A stretch of 64,000 nucleotides of DNA, from assembly GCF_000372725.1 (NCBI RefSeq), contig NW_005201318.1:231016-295015 (forward strand), written 5' to 3'. The position numbers and the translations under genes are program-made. The DNA comes from Emiliania huxleyi CCMP1516. Its lineage: Eukaryota > Haptophyta > Isochrysidales > Noelaerhabdaceae. Within the stretch, counting starts at the first letter, position 1. Each line of letters starts with the position of its first letter. The notes under the pieces are model-generated. The model was given only the letters and a program-made list of their open reading frames with translations, made no database searches and was not told where the DNA came from. Below are positions 31,792-41,535 of the stretch, in pieces.

Positions 31792-34248
31792 ATGATGAGG
31801 ATAGAGATGACGAAACAGCCAGCGATGTCGAGGCTCCTGCAGAAGTCCCTCAAATGCACCGCGTGCCAGCAGTGCAAGCCACGGATTGACTTCTCCGCTC
31901 TCGAGCTTAAAAAAGGGGCGGCGCGTCGGAAGTGCAGCGTCTGCGAGGTTGCACCAGTGTCGACGCACAACAATCGCGCCCTCGCCAAGCAGCTCCGCCT
32001 CTTCCACACCACCTTCCCCGAGGATGCCGCGGCGCTGCCGAGCGAGGTGCCGCCTCCGTCGAGCGACGGCCGCGCCGCGCTGGCCCGCGCCGTGCCGCCG
32101 CTCATCAGCCGCTGCTTCGCATCCGCCGGCGCCGTGCCGCCAGACAGTGGAGGACTCGAGTCGCTCGTGCGGCTGATGGTGTCGGGACGGGCGGGAAGGC
32201 TGGAGGGCGAGGGCCGCGTGCGGAGTCTTCTGAAGCCGTCTTGCGACCACGCCAAGAACGCGTCCGACTTCACGCTGGCGGCGCTGCTCGAGACGACGCG
32301 GCGGGTGCACGCCTTTGTCTCGGCCACGCTGCTGCCGGCCCTCGGCGACGGCGTCGACGTGCAGACGCTGACCGTGGCGCGGCTCGAGGGGTGCAACCTG
32401 CCGCCGGCGGAGGAGGGGTCGTTCGAGGCGCGGCTGCTCGAGCTGCTGCGGGCCGGCGTGCAGGACGCGCACGACACTCGCGCCCTCGCCAAGCAGCTCC
32501 GCCTCTTCCACACCACCTCCCCCGAGGATGCCGCGGCGCTGCACCTGCCGAGCGAGGTGCCGCCTCCGTCGAGCGACGGCCGCGCCGCGCTGGCCCGCGC
32601 CGTGCCGCCGCTCATCAGCCGCTGCTTCGCATCCGCCGGCGCCGTGCCGCCAGACAGTGGAGGACTCGAGTCGCTCGTGCGGCTGATGGTGTCGGGACGG
32701 GCGGGAAGGCTGGAGGGCGAGTGCCGCGTGCGGAATCTTCTGAGTCCGTCTTGCATCAACGCCAAGAGCGCGTCCGACTTCACGCTGGCGGCGCTGCTCG
32801 AGACGACGCGGCGGGTGCACGCCTTTGTCTCGGCCACGCTGCTGCCGGCCCTCGGCGACGGCGTCGACGTGCAGACGCTGACGGTGGCGCGGCTCGAGGG
32901 GTGCAACCTGCCGCCGGCGGAGGAGGGGTCGTTCGAGGCGCGGCTGCTCGAGCTGCTGCGGGCCGGCGTGCGCGAGCGAGAGGAGGACTCCAAACGGTGC
33001 AGGCAGCTCCAGGAGGCAGAGCTCAAGCAGTTCGCCGAGGCCGAGAAGCGGCAGGCTCGCGACGCGTCCCGGCACAGCCGCGCAGCCTCCGCAGCCGCAG
33101 CCGCAGAGGCCCAATCGCCGGGCTCCTGCCCCGAGGGCCCTCCTCCCCCCCTCCCGCCGCCGAGCTGGGTGGACAGCCTGGGCTCACTCATTCGGTTCTC
33201 CGAGTTGTCCGTGCCGATGGGACTGCCCGGCCAAACGGCCTTCCAGCAGAAGGGGCTCGCACCCTGCTGGACGCGCATCCTCGACCTTGACGGCGGGGCC
33301 AAGCCGGTCAAGGCGTGGGCCGATGAGATGCACTCCTTCGCAGCCCGGCTGCACAGCGCCGTCGCCGACAGGTCGATGCAAGCCGGCCCGTTCACCATCC
33401 ACCAGCACGGTGAGCATGGCCTTCGATGCGACGTGCTCACGCCCGGCGCGCCGACGAAGGCCTCGGGCGATAAGATCGCCTTTCTGCGAGCCTTCTGCCC
33501 GAGCGAGGCGGCCGTGTGGCAGCGCATGGACGAGGACGGGGCGGTTGCGCTCGAGCTCACCCTCGCGCCGACGCCGGCGCACGCGGATGTCGTGCGTGCG
33601 AGCATACAGCGCGGCGCCGGTGCGGGGCGCGTGCGGTGGCGCGCCGCGCAGCAGATGTGCGGCTCGTCGCGCCTCTCCTTCTTCGTGCGCCACGCCGCGG
33701 GCATGCACGCCTGCCCTCGCCGCGACGAGCTGCGGCTCGGGTCGCTGCTGCGAAGCGCGCCCGGGACGGCGATGCTCATGCTGCCGCACCAGTTCTGCTT
33801 CGAGGTGAAGGCGGGTGCGGACGGCGACCCCCCCAAGCGCGTCTCGCCGTACCCGATGCAGCTGCATGCGGGCGAGCCTGTTGACCCGACGGTGGTGTCG
33901 ACGTCGCCTGGCCTGGTCAAGATTGTTACCGCGCGCGAGCTGCCGTCCACAGCGTCGCTGGCGCAGAAGGCGATGGGCGACGTGGAGCGTGCGGCCAGCT
34001 GGGGGCTCGCGCTCCTGCAGATGGACGAGGCGACGCTCGCAGCGGCGTGGAGCACGCAGGCAGAGGCCGGCGCGGCGGGCGCGGCGTCGGCGAGCGGCGT
34101 GGCGGCGACGCAGCTCGCCGCCGAGCCGGCGTCGAAGGAGGACCAGGCGCAGCAGGGGCCGTCATCGGCGCCGCCGCTGCCAGCGGCGGCTCGAGATCCG
34201 GAGACGGAGCCGCCGACGGGCGGGAAGAGGCGGCGCATCTACGAGTAG
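31792..34248 (+). CDS. Unrecognised nuclear-type protein with Cys-cluster finger and internal duplication
   Basis: The frame is open from 31504, but that start is TTG. I favour the ATG at 31792 (MMRIEMTKQPAMSRLLQ), giving 818 residues. Residues 22-51 read CTACQQCKPRIDFS, ELKKG and RKCSVC, a CxxC(xxC)...CxxC zinc-finger candidate resembling Stc1-type domains. Two nearly identical segments of about 165 residues follow (RALAKQLRLFHTT... through ...FEARLLELLRAGV), then a Gln/Glu/Arg coiled coil and a Pro-rich linker. A unique C-terminal domain covers about 460-740 (SLIRFSELSVPMGLPGQTAF, WQRMDEDGAVALELTLAP). The protein ends GGKRRRIYE, a likely nuclear localisation signal. No enzyme motif is seen. 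Upstream ATGs in frame at about 31543 and 31624 are alternatives. Confidence 0.7.
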   Translation: MMRIEMTKQPAMSRLLQKSLKCTACQQCKPRIDFSALELKKGAARRKCSVCEVAPVSTHNNRALAKQLRLFHTTFPEDAAALPSEVPPPSSDGRAALARAVPPLISRCFASAGAVPPDSGGLESLVRLMVSGRAGRLEGEGRVRSLLKPSCDHAKNASDFTLAALLETTRRVHAFVSATLLPALGDGVDVQTLTVARLEGCNLPPAEEGSFEARLLELLRAGVQDAHDTRALAKQLRLFHTTSPEDAAALHLPSEVPPPSSDGRAALARAVPPLISRCFASAGAVPPDSGGLESLVRLMVSGRAGRLEGECRVRNLLSPSCINAKSASDFTLAALLETTRRVHAFVSATLLPALGDGVDVQTLTVARLEGCNLPPAEEGSFEARLLELLRAGVREREEDSKRCRQLQEAELKQFAEAEKRQARDASRHSRAASAAAAAEAQSPGSCPEGPPPPLPPPSWVDSLGSLIRFSELSVPMGLPGQTAFQQKGLAPCWTRILDLDGGAKPVKAWADEMHSFAARLHSAVADRSMQAGPFTIHQHGEHGLRCDVLTPGAPTKASGDKIAFLRAFCPSEAAVWQRMDEDGAVALELTLAPTPAHADVVRASIQRGAGAGRVRWRAAQQMCGSSRLSFFVRHAAGMHACPRRDELRLGSLLRSAPGTAMLMLPHQFCFEVKAGADGDPPKRVSPYPMQLHAGEPVDPTVVSTSPGLVKIVTARELPSTASLAQKAMGDVERAASWGLALLQMDEATLAAAWSTQAEAGAAGAASASGVAATQLAAEPASKEDQAQQGPSSAPPLPAAARDPETEPPTGGKRRRIYE
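31975..32973 (+). repeat. Recent tandem duplication of about 0.5 kb in coding sequence
   Basis: Copies are 31975-32478 and 32479-32973. They differ at only a handful of bases; copy 2 has two extra codons (HL) after DAAAL. Near identity at synonymous sites points to a recent duplication or gene conversion. Confidence 0.93.
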
Positions 34249-35452
34249 TCTGATGCTCTTGTTCCGGCATCGCGATGGAAGTAGCCGACGAACTAGTAGC
34301 TGACCACAGCACCTAGCTGACGACAGTACGTTGGGTTCCGCTCCGCCCGCTGCCCGCCGCCCCGCCGCAAACCATTCTCCCCCCACACACACTTTGATAG
34401 CTGATACCGTGGGCCCGCGCACCCCGTGGCCGCTGGGTGCAACAACGTCCTATTCGAGAGAGGAATCCCTGGGACCCTGTCATGTGGGTGAACACTGCCC
34501 AGCCCCTGGCCTCCCTCTGTCGCGATAGAGCCGCGATGCGCGCCGATGGCGATACGCTCCGCCCCGCTCCTGTTACCTACCTGAGCTGTGCCCTGGTTTG
34601 TAGTAGTCTACCCCCCAAAACGATTTCTGACCTCTCCCGTGGCCCCGGCGGCGCGGGCCCGGCGGAGGTCCGGCGCGGCGCTCCAAATCCGCACTTCGCG
34701 AGCTTCTACGGGAGTTCACGCGGCCTCTCCGCCTCGTGAGGCACACCCCACACTCACCACGAGCCCTGGGACTGTGCGCGGATCTTTGGCCGCGGCGTCC
34801 GGAGCTTTGGTCGTCGAACATCGGCCGCCAACTAGGCCATCGAGCACGGTGGTGCGCGAGTGTTAGCGAGAAAGTTGCGGGTAGAGCCATGCCCGACTTT
34901 TCGAAGACGAGCCCCACGCCACGGATGCCAGCCGTGCCTTCGCGGGAGTCGTCTCTCGAGCCGCGTCCCGTCGGCACTGAGTGTCCCTGAGTGCGTCCCG
35001 CCTTGGCGGCACACACTCTCGACGAGGACAGTCCTGCCTAACGGGAACGTGTCGCGCGACGGCGACGATTGCGGCGTGGTCGTTGTCTGTACGAAGCGAC
35101 GATGGCACGCGCCCCCGCGAGAGAGATCACATGCCGCGCGCGCTCGCACACGCCGCCCAAGAGCACTCCCACCCTCGCCGCCCTCGCCAGCCCGCAGCCA
35201 GGTCTTTTGGGGAGAAGTGCTGAGGGAGATCAAAGCGGGAGCTGCGGGAGAAGGCGGCACGGCGGCGGCGGCGGCGCGGCGCCCCCCCCATCTCCATCCG
35301 CCTCCGGGCGTGAGTTTCCCCCCAGACGCACCCGGACGACCTCCCTGTCGACAAGGAGCCCAAATCCTCCGTCGCGGTGGTCGTTGGTCGTGACGCGCCC
35401 ACGCCGCTCTCACGCAAAGTCGAGAGCGGACAGACAGCGAACGACATTCCTC
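34249..35452. other. Intergenic, no gene found
   Basis: No frame with convincing codon bias. The promoter and 5' UTR of the zinc transporter gene should lie at its right end. Confidence 0.5.
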
Positions 35453-38400
35453 ATGGGCCGCAAGCCGCTCGCGTCCGCCCGCACGGCCAGCCGCTCGGCG
35501 GCGGCGGCGGCGCACGTGCTCTCGCAGTGCCTGAGGGCGGCCGCCCTCTACCTCGGCAGTGATAGCCTATTTCATGGACGGATCAGCGTGCCGGTGTTCG
35601 CGGCGGCCACGCACGCCGCCGTCGCCGCCACGCTTGCGGCGGCGTACCGACCGCCGCTTGCTGCCGCCCTCGCAAACGCGCACGCACTGCTGCTCTCTGG
35701 CGCAGCGTGTGCGGCGTCGCTCTGCCTGTGGTCGCTCGGCCTCGCGCGGTGCGGCCCGCTGCGCACCACCCTGCTCGACTACTCCGAGCTCGTCGTGGCG
35801 AACGTGCTCGCGGCCCTTTCCGGCAGGCCGGTGCGGCAGCGCGGGCGGCGGCGCGGCCTTCTCGCCCTGCTTCTCGCCTATGCCGCGCTGCTGCTCACCC
35901 ACGGCATGCACCACCGCGATGGCGGCGGCGGCAAGGCGGAGCGCTTCTTCGAGCCCGAGAGCGGGGTGTACGACTCTGCGCGCTCGCTCCTGGACTCGGC
36001 CTCCGGCGAGGCTGCGCTCGCTGCCGCCGCCGCCATCAACGCGCTGCGGCGGTCGGCGAGTCTAGAAGCGGAAGACGGATTCTTGTCCTCCACTCGAGAG
36101 GACACGCCCTCCGCTGTATTCGACCGTATTCCGCGGTCTTCACCGTGTTCGCACCCCTCGCATTCACGCGGTGCTCTGAATACAATGCACAACACCGTCT
36201 CCCGCCCTGACGCTGGCCTTCACACAAAAGCGCAGCCCAGGGCCCAGAGATCGCACGCCACACGGACAGTCGAGAACGGGCAGGCGGACAGAGACCGACT
36301 TGGTGTTCACCATGTAGGTCGGCGAGCCGCCGCCTCGAGGCTGAGGTCGGGCCAAACCGGCTGGAGGCGCTGACGCACGCTGCAGCCGGTTTGCTGCTGC
36401 TGCTGCTACTGCTTGCTCAGGCGTTGCTCGTCCTCCCTGCGCCCCTCCCCTCCCTGCCGCCGCCCGCCGCCGCTTCCGCCGAGAAGGGGCCTGCCGGTCT
36501 CGAAGATTGGCCGCGACTGACCGAGATCGACGCCTCGTCCTCCCAGGCGACACTCGCCCAATCCAAGGGCAGAGATGAGAGCCGCGAGGACGTCCACGCC
36601 AGTCTCGCTTCGGCGACGGCGGCGCCGCTCGCGGTCGCTTGGCTCGCGACGGTTCTGCCGGCGCACGCGGCCGCCGCGGCGCACGCCTGGCTGCGGCCCG
36701 CCGCCGCTGCCGCCCTCTCGGTCGCAGCCGCCTTTGGAGCCGCCCTCCTCCTCGACGCGCTGCGGGGGAGCGCCACCGGCGCAGCGTCCGCTACACCCCT
36801 CCTCTGCGCATGCGCTGCCGCCGTCGTCTACGGAGTTTGGGCGCTCCACGGAGGAGGAGGCGGCGCGGCTGCCGCGCCGCCGCCGCCGCTGCCCGTCGCC
36901 GCGCCACCGGCGCGCGGCTGGGGCGGAGAGGCGAGGCGCGCGCTGCTCGGCTCGCCGCAGGTGCCCCGGCAGAGTCTGAGATCGGCGGGAGAGGGTGGCG
37001 ACGTGCAGCGCGCGTCACAGTGTAGTCCCTGTAGTCTAGTCGTCTAGTCCCTCTAGTCCCTCTAGCCCCTCTAGTAGTCCCTCTAGTAGTCCCTCTAGTG
37101 CCTCTTCTCCCTCTAGTCCTTCTAGTAGTCCCTCTAGTAGTCCCTCTAGTGCCTCTTCTCCCTCTAGTCCCTCTAGTAGTCCCTCTAGTAGTCCCTCTAG
37201 TGCCTCTTCTCCCTCTAGTCCTTCTAGTAGTCCCTCTAGTAGTCCCTCTAGTGCCTCTTCTCCCTCTAGTCCCTCTAGTAGTCCCTCTAGTTCCTGGTGT
37301 CCCTTTAGCCGGATCTAAGACCTTGTAGATCTGTAGCCTCCAAGGCGGGTTTCGTCCAGCCATGCCGCGTGCCGTGCCGCTTAGGCGCAACGCCTCTCCG
37401 CCTTCCTCGCCCTCAACTTGGCGCTGATGGGGGTGGAGGTGGTCGCCGGCTTGCGCTCCAACTGCCTCGCCCTCGTCTCGGACGGCGCTCACATGCTCAT
37501 CGACTCCGCCGCCGTCGCCGTCGGCCTCGCCGCCGCCGCCGCCGCCTCGCTGCCCGCCGACGCATCCTTCGGCGCGGGGTACGGCCGCGCCGAGCCCCTC
37601 GCCGTCTTTGCCAATGGGCTGCTGCTGCTGCTCATCGGCGGCGGCGTGGGCGCGGAGGCGGCACGACGACTCCTCGCCGCCGCGCCACCGCCGATAGACG
37701 GCGGCGCGGCGCTGCCCGCGGCGGCGGCTGGCCTGGCTGTGAATTTGATCGGCCTCGCGCTCTGCTCGCACTCGCACATGCACGCAGGCGGGGAGTGCTG
37801 CGCGGCGGGCGGCGACGCGGCCGGCGCGGGCGGAGACAACTTGCGTGCAGTCGCCATGCACGCACTCGCGGACGCGTGCGGTTTTCCGTCGCCTAGAAGC
37901 GGAAGATCTCCCCATATCTCCCCCCGTATCTCCCCGCACCTGGCAGCACGGAGGCTAGAAGCGGAAGGCGTGCTCTTGTACTCCACCCCGCGCTTGAGAG
38001 GACACCGTACCGACAACGGAGACCAGACAGCGACGACAGTCAGAAGAGGCAGCATTGGGTCCCAGGAGGTGAGGAAGTGGTGTCTTGACCATATGCAGGC
38101 TCCGTCGGCGCCATCGTCTCCTCCCTGGCCGCAGAGTGGTACGGCTGGCGCTGGGTCGACCCAGTCTGCTCGCTCCTCACCGCCACCCTGCTCCTCACCT
38201 CCGCGCTTCCCCTCGTGCGGCGTTCGGCGAGGGTGCTACTGCTTTGCGCGCCCGCCGGCCTCGACGCGCCAGGCGCCCCCCCCCCCCCTTTCTCCACCCC
38301 CTTACCTCCCCCACCCCCACCCCCTCCCTTTCCGCCCCCTCCCTCTCCGCCCCCTCCCTCTCCGCCCCCTCCCTCTCCGCCCCCTCCCCCTCCGCCTCCT

Positions 38401-38866
38401 CCCTCTCCTCCTCCTCCTTCCCCCCTCCCCCGTCCCCAACCCTCCCCCCCTCCCCCCCCTCGGTCTCCGACTGCTTTTTGTATTTGGGACGGAAGCCCTG
38501 AACCTTTCCGCAGGCTCGACCGAGGAGCTCGCCTCGGAGATCGTTGCCGCTGTGCCAGGCGTGCGCCGCGTCGCGGACATACGAGTCTGGATGCACACGG
38601 CGGTCTCCTCCACGGCAACCACGACGGTGACGGTGGAGCCAGCGGGCAGCAGCGGCAGCTTTGGCGGCGGGGAGGGGCGAGCCTGCGCGGTCAGTCGCGG
38701 CGTGGAGGCGGTGCTTCGCCGGCGCGGCGTGGCGCGGGTGTACGTGCAGGTCTTGCGCGAGGGGAGCGGCACGTGGGCCGCAGAGGAGGCGCGGCGTGGT
38801 GGGGAAGAGGCGCGGATTGGCCGCGCGGAGGAGACAAGACGATCCGTTGGGTCGGGTGACGCTTGA
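35453..38866 (+). CDS. Cation diffusion facilitator, ZnT5-like zinc transporter
   Basis: Exons are 35453-36051, 36318-36960, 37385-37880, 38099-38272 and 38514-38866; phases agree and give 754 residues. The N-terminal half holds several hydrophobic segments and LARCGPLRTTLLDYSELVV, resembling the extra N-terminal membrane region of ZnT5. The core carries both zinc-site HxxxD motifs: GAHMLIDS in TM2 and MHALADACG in TM5. GYGRAEPLAVFANG follows TM2, and a short His loop (HSHMHAGG) precedes TM5. The second HxxxD helix (DACGSVGAIVSSL) is rebuilt exactly by removing intron 3. The cytosolic C-terminal domain (VPGVRRVADIRVWMH) is present. It should move Zn2+ out of the cytosol into a compartment such as the Golgi. 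Intron 4 starts with GC and the others with GT. Confidence 0.9.
36061..36317 (+). mobile_element. Introner-like insertion with 9-bp target-site duplication
   Basis: Intron 1 of the zinc transporter (36052-36317). GTCGGCGAG occurs at 36052-36060 and again at 36318-36326, immediately after the TAG acceptor. The inserted unit (257 bp) begins TCTAGAAGCGGAAGACGG and ends CACCATGTAG. The duplicated copy supplies the GT donor and the element supplies the AG acceptor. Its interior matches CHD intron 3 (CTAGAAGCGG start; CCCCTCG...GTGCTCTGA). A segment near 36225-36270 also resembles the short interspersed repeat family. Confidence 0.75.
37021..37312 (+). repeat. Intronic CCCTCTAGT minisatellite
   Basis: In intron 2 of the zinc transporter, about 30 units of CCCTCTAGT/AGT in a higher-order array with GCCTCTTCTCCCTCTAGTCC blocks, all pyrimidine-biased on the coding strand. 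Confidence 0.92.
37889..38098 (+). mobile_element. Intron with two CTAGAAGCGG element starts
   Basis: Intron 3 of the zinc transporter (37881-38098). CCTAGAAGCGGAAG occurs at about 37891 and GCTAGAAGCGGAAGGCG at about 37951. The second is followed by TGCTCTTGTACTCCAC and GAGAGGACACCG, which match the insertion at 36061 (ATTCTTGTCCTCCACTC, GAGAGGACACGC). TCCGTCG is found both before the first unit and after the acceptor, a possible short target duplication. It looks like one element inserted into, or duplicated beside, another. Confidence 0.6.
38273..38513 (+). repeat. Intronic C-rich pyrimidine tract
   Basis: Intron 4 of the zinc transporter begins with GC, then runs of C, (CCCTCTCCGC)n and (CTC)n to about 38460. 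Confidence 0.88.
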
Positions 38867-39769
38867 GAGACCAGATAGACGTATACTGCAATACAATATA
38901 TGCGTCCTATGTGCGTGAGGCGGATGGACCGTGGTTCACACGACACAGACAAATGGTGACACTGAGGTGGGGGGGTGTCCTCTTCGCTCTTGCGTGTTGA
39001 TATGTGCCGAGCCGGTTTATAATTATAGCGTTTTTATCATGATTTCCTAGGAAGCGAGCTGCGAGGCCGTACGCGACTTTACCCCGACACTCGAGAGACG
39101 AGCGAGACTCGTAGGAACGACTCGTACGTACACTCGCGCGTTGGTTGCACCGCATATACTGCCGGCGACGTTTCTTTTTAGCGTTTATGCGGTATCGCCT
39201 AAAAGAGCCAGGACCCAGGTGACTCTCCCAGCGATTATGCTCGAGGCGGAAGGCTGCCTAGCCCGCTAGCCGGCTGGCGGCCGCAGGCCGCCCAATAATT
39301 GTCGCCCTCCTCGCCCAGCGCATTGCTTAGTGGTGCGCTCGCCTCCCTCCTGCGCGACGCTCATTCGAGCGCGTTCTTGTCTGTTTCGGCGCGCGCGCGC
39401 GAAGAGAGGGGGGTCGTGTCCGGTGTGAAGGGTAACCCACGAGGGTATCAACCTATCCTCTAGGGGCCCAATGCGGATCCTCTCAAGAGGGTATCAGAGT
39501 ATAGCCCTGGGGTATTATCTGGGATACGATGATACTATCCAAGCTGAAGTACCGAATCCTGTGAGGAGCCCTCCAGTGCCAAAAGAATAAACAATCCTCG
39601 CTCACAGCACGCTGGCGCGACAAGGGCGCGGACTGGTGCGGACTGGCACACACACCGGCTCCAAAAGAAGAAAATTTGGTGCCTCGCACAACACTGCACG
39701 GGACGCACTGGGACTAACACAGGTACACAAAGAATTCGTAAAACGCACTCTCGGGCGCTAGCCGGACCG
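38867..39769. other. Intergenic, no gene found
   Basis: Between the zinc transporter end and the decayed LRR gene. Includes a GC dinucleotide run near 39390. No coding frame supported. Confidence 0.5.
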
Positions 39770-41186
39770 ATGCCGCGGGCAGCCAAGCCCAGCGGGGTCA
39801 GCTTGTTGCGCAGCCGAGCTCAACACGCACGGTGCCGAGGGCCATCTCCTCGGTGAAGCCCGCGTCCAAGAGGTCAGCACCCTGCGCCGTCCACTCTCAG
39901 AATTCACACTCACATCTTGAGCTTGAACCGTACCCGCCCGCTCACCGCACACCCCGAATCACTCCCTTCCCCTCGTCGCCCAAATCGTTTGCGCAAAGAT
40001 CGAGGGTGGTCAGCACCTCGTTGCCTCGCAGCGCCTCGGCGATCGCAGTAACACCCTCCGCGCGGATGCGGTTGTTGCCGAGGAAGAGTGTTTTCAGCCG
40101 CACCTCGTTGACCTCCACGTCCGCGAGCGCGATGCCGGATGCATCGTACTCACCGCTCAGGTCGACCGGAGCGGTGATCGGGCCGTTGCTGCTCAGGTCG
40201 AGGGTGGTCAGCACCTGGTTGCTCCGTAGCGCCTCGGCGATCGTAGCGGTGCCCGCATCGCCGAAGTGGTTGTGCCGGAGGTTCAGGTGGGTCAGCACCT
40301 CGTGCCCCGTAGCGCCTCGGCGATCGCAGCGGCGCCCTCGTCGCGGATCTTGTTGTTGGAGGTTCAAGTCGGTCAGCACCGCGTTAACCGCGAGGGCGCC
40401 GCCGAGCGCCTTGGCGCCCTCGGGGCCAGTCCTGTTGTCGCTGAGGTTGAGCGACTTTAGCACCTCATTGACCTTGAGCGCCTCGCCGATCGCCTTGGCG
40501 CCCTCAGCGAAGATGAGATTCATGCCGATGTCGAGGGTGGTCAGCGCCTCGCTGCCCGACATGTACTCGGCGATCTCTGCAGCGCCAGTCGTGCCAATGC
40601 TGCAGCAAGCCAAGCCCAGCGAGGTCAGCATGTTGCGCTGCCGCTCGACACGGACGATGCCGAGGGCTGCCGTTGAAACCCACGTCCAAGGAGGTCAGCA
40701 CCTCGTTGCCGCGCAGCGCCTCGGCGATCGCAGCGGCGCCCTCGTCGCGGATCTTGTTGTGGCAGAGGTTGAGGTCGGTGAGCACCTCGTTGCCGCGTCG
40801 CGCCTCTGCGATCGCGGCTGCGCCCTCCGCGCCGGGAGCGCGAGGGTGGTCAGCACCGCATTGCCGCGCAGCGCCTCGGCGGTCGCAGCGGCCCCCTCGT
40901 GGCGGATGTTTTTGTGGCTGAGGTTGAGGTTAGTCAGCACCTCGTTGCGCTCGAGCCCGTATGTTATCGCAGCTCCGCCTCGGCAGCCGATTTTGGCTGC
41001 TGCATCCCGCCACTTCTGGTTTGTCTCTGCCACAGCGCTTGCTACCAGCGGGGCGGCGAGTACCTTGAAGCGGCGGCTGCATCGTTTGAGGGCGACCGCG
41101 GAAGCGAGGACCGACTCGGCCAGCACCTTCACGATCGCTCCCAACAGCGAGTCCTCGCTTCCGTCATCTAGGTCCACGAGCATCAT
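39770..41186 (-). pseudogene. Decayed leucine-rich-repeat (RNase-inhibitor type) gene
   Basis: An ATG at 41186 opens MMLVDLDDGSEDSLL. LRR units of 28 residues follow (EGAAAIAEALRGNEVLTDLNL, SNxIxDEG). The repeat pattern moves between all three frames. One unit is shortened and shifted near 40835, and another shift lies near 40670. A pair of compensating single-base losses occurs near 40360 and 40315, between LTDLNLQ and HEVLTHLNL. Two sub-blocks (39786-39885 and 40608-40705) are duplicates. Ribonuclease-inhibitor-type LRRs are protein-interaction scaffolds. With at least three uncompensated or damaging changes this is probably a pseudogene, unless the assembly carries errors. Confidence 0.75.
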
Positions 41187-41264
41187 ATCACTTCGATCAC
41201 TCGCCCACGCCCAGTGGGGCTGGCCCCAACTCGTCGGAGCTTCCGGAAAAGAAAGAAACAAAAT

Positions 41265-41535
41265 AATCGCCCCAAAAGAGGGATGGGAGGACGGCACGCC
41301 GCCACCACACAGGGATTTCACTGGAAGGAAGGTGTGTTGCTAGCCGTCGCCCACCCTTGGGTGTCTGCCCGCTTCCTATCTCTCTTCGCAGTCCCTCGCC
41401 GATTCTCGCTGCAACCTTCATGCCACCTCGCGGACGCGGTCGTCCCCCACTCTCGACGCGTCGTTCTCTCTCTTCACTTGTCGCTTCTTCCACTTCCTCT
41501 GTCGCGTCCTCCGAGGTAACACGAATGGGGCTGGC
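41265..41535 (+). repeat. Dispersed repeat, copy 2
   Basis: Plus-strand partner of 15283-15590, about 85% similar. It lies between the LRR pseudogene and the ankyrin gene. Further right, 41658-41690 (GGGGTTGTGCG, ACGTGAAAC) resembles an inverted end of the short interspersed repeat seen at 28697. Confidence 0.8.

Noticed and set aside
31705-34238. Long minus-strand frames opposite the duplicated gene
   Set aside because: Antisense of a GC-rich gene. Third-position bias and domain content support the plus strand only.
41197-41493. Small protein-like similarity between frames at 15.5 kb and 41.3 kb (MKSLCGGGVPSSHPS)
   Set aside because: Explained by the shared dispersed repeat; the frames do not continue in a conserved way.
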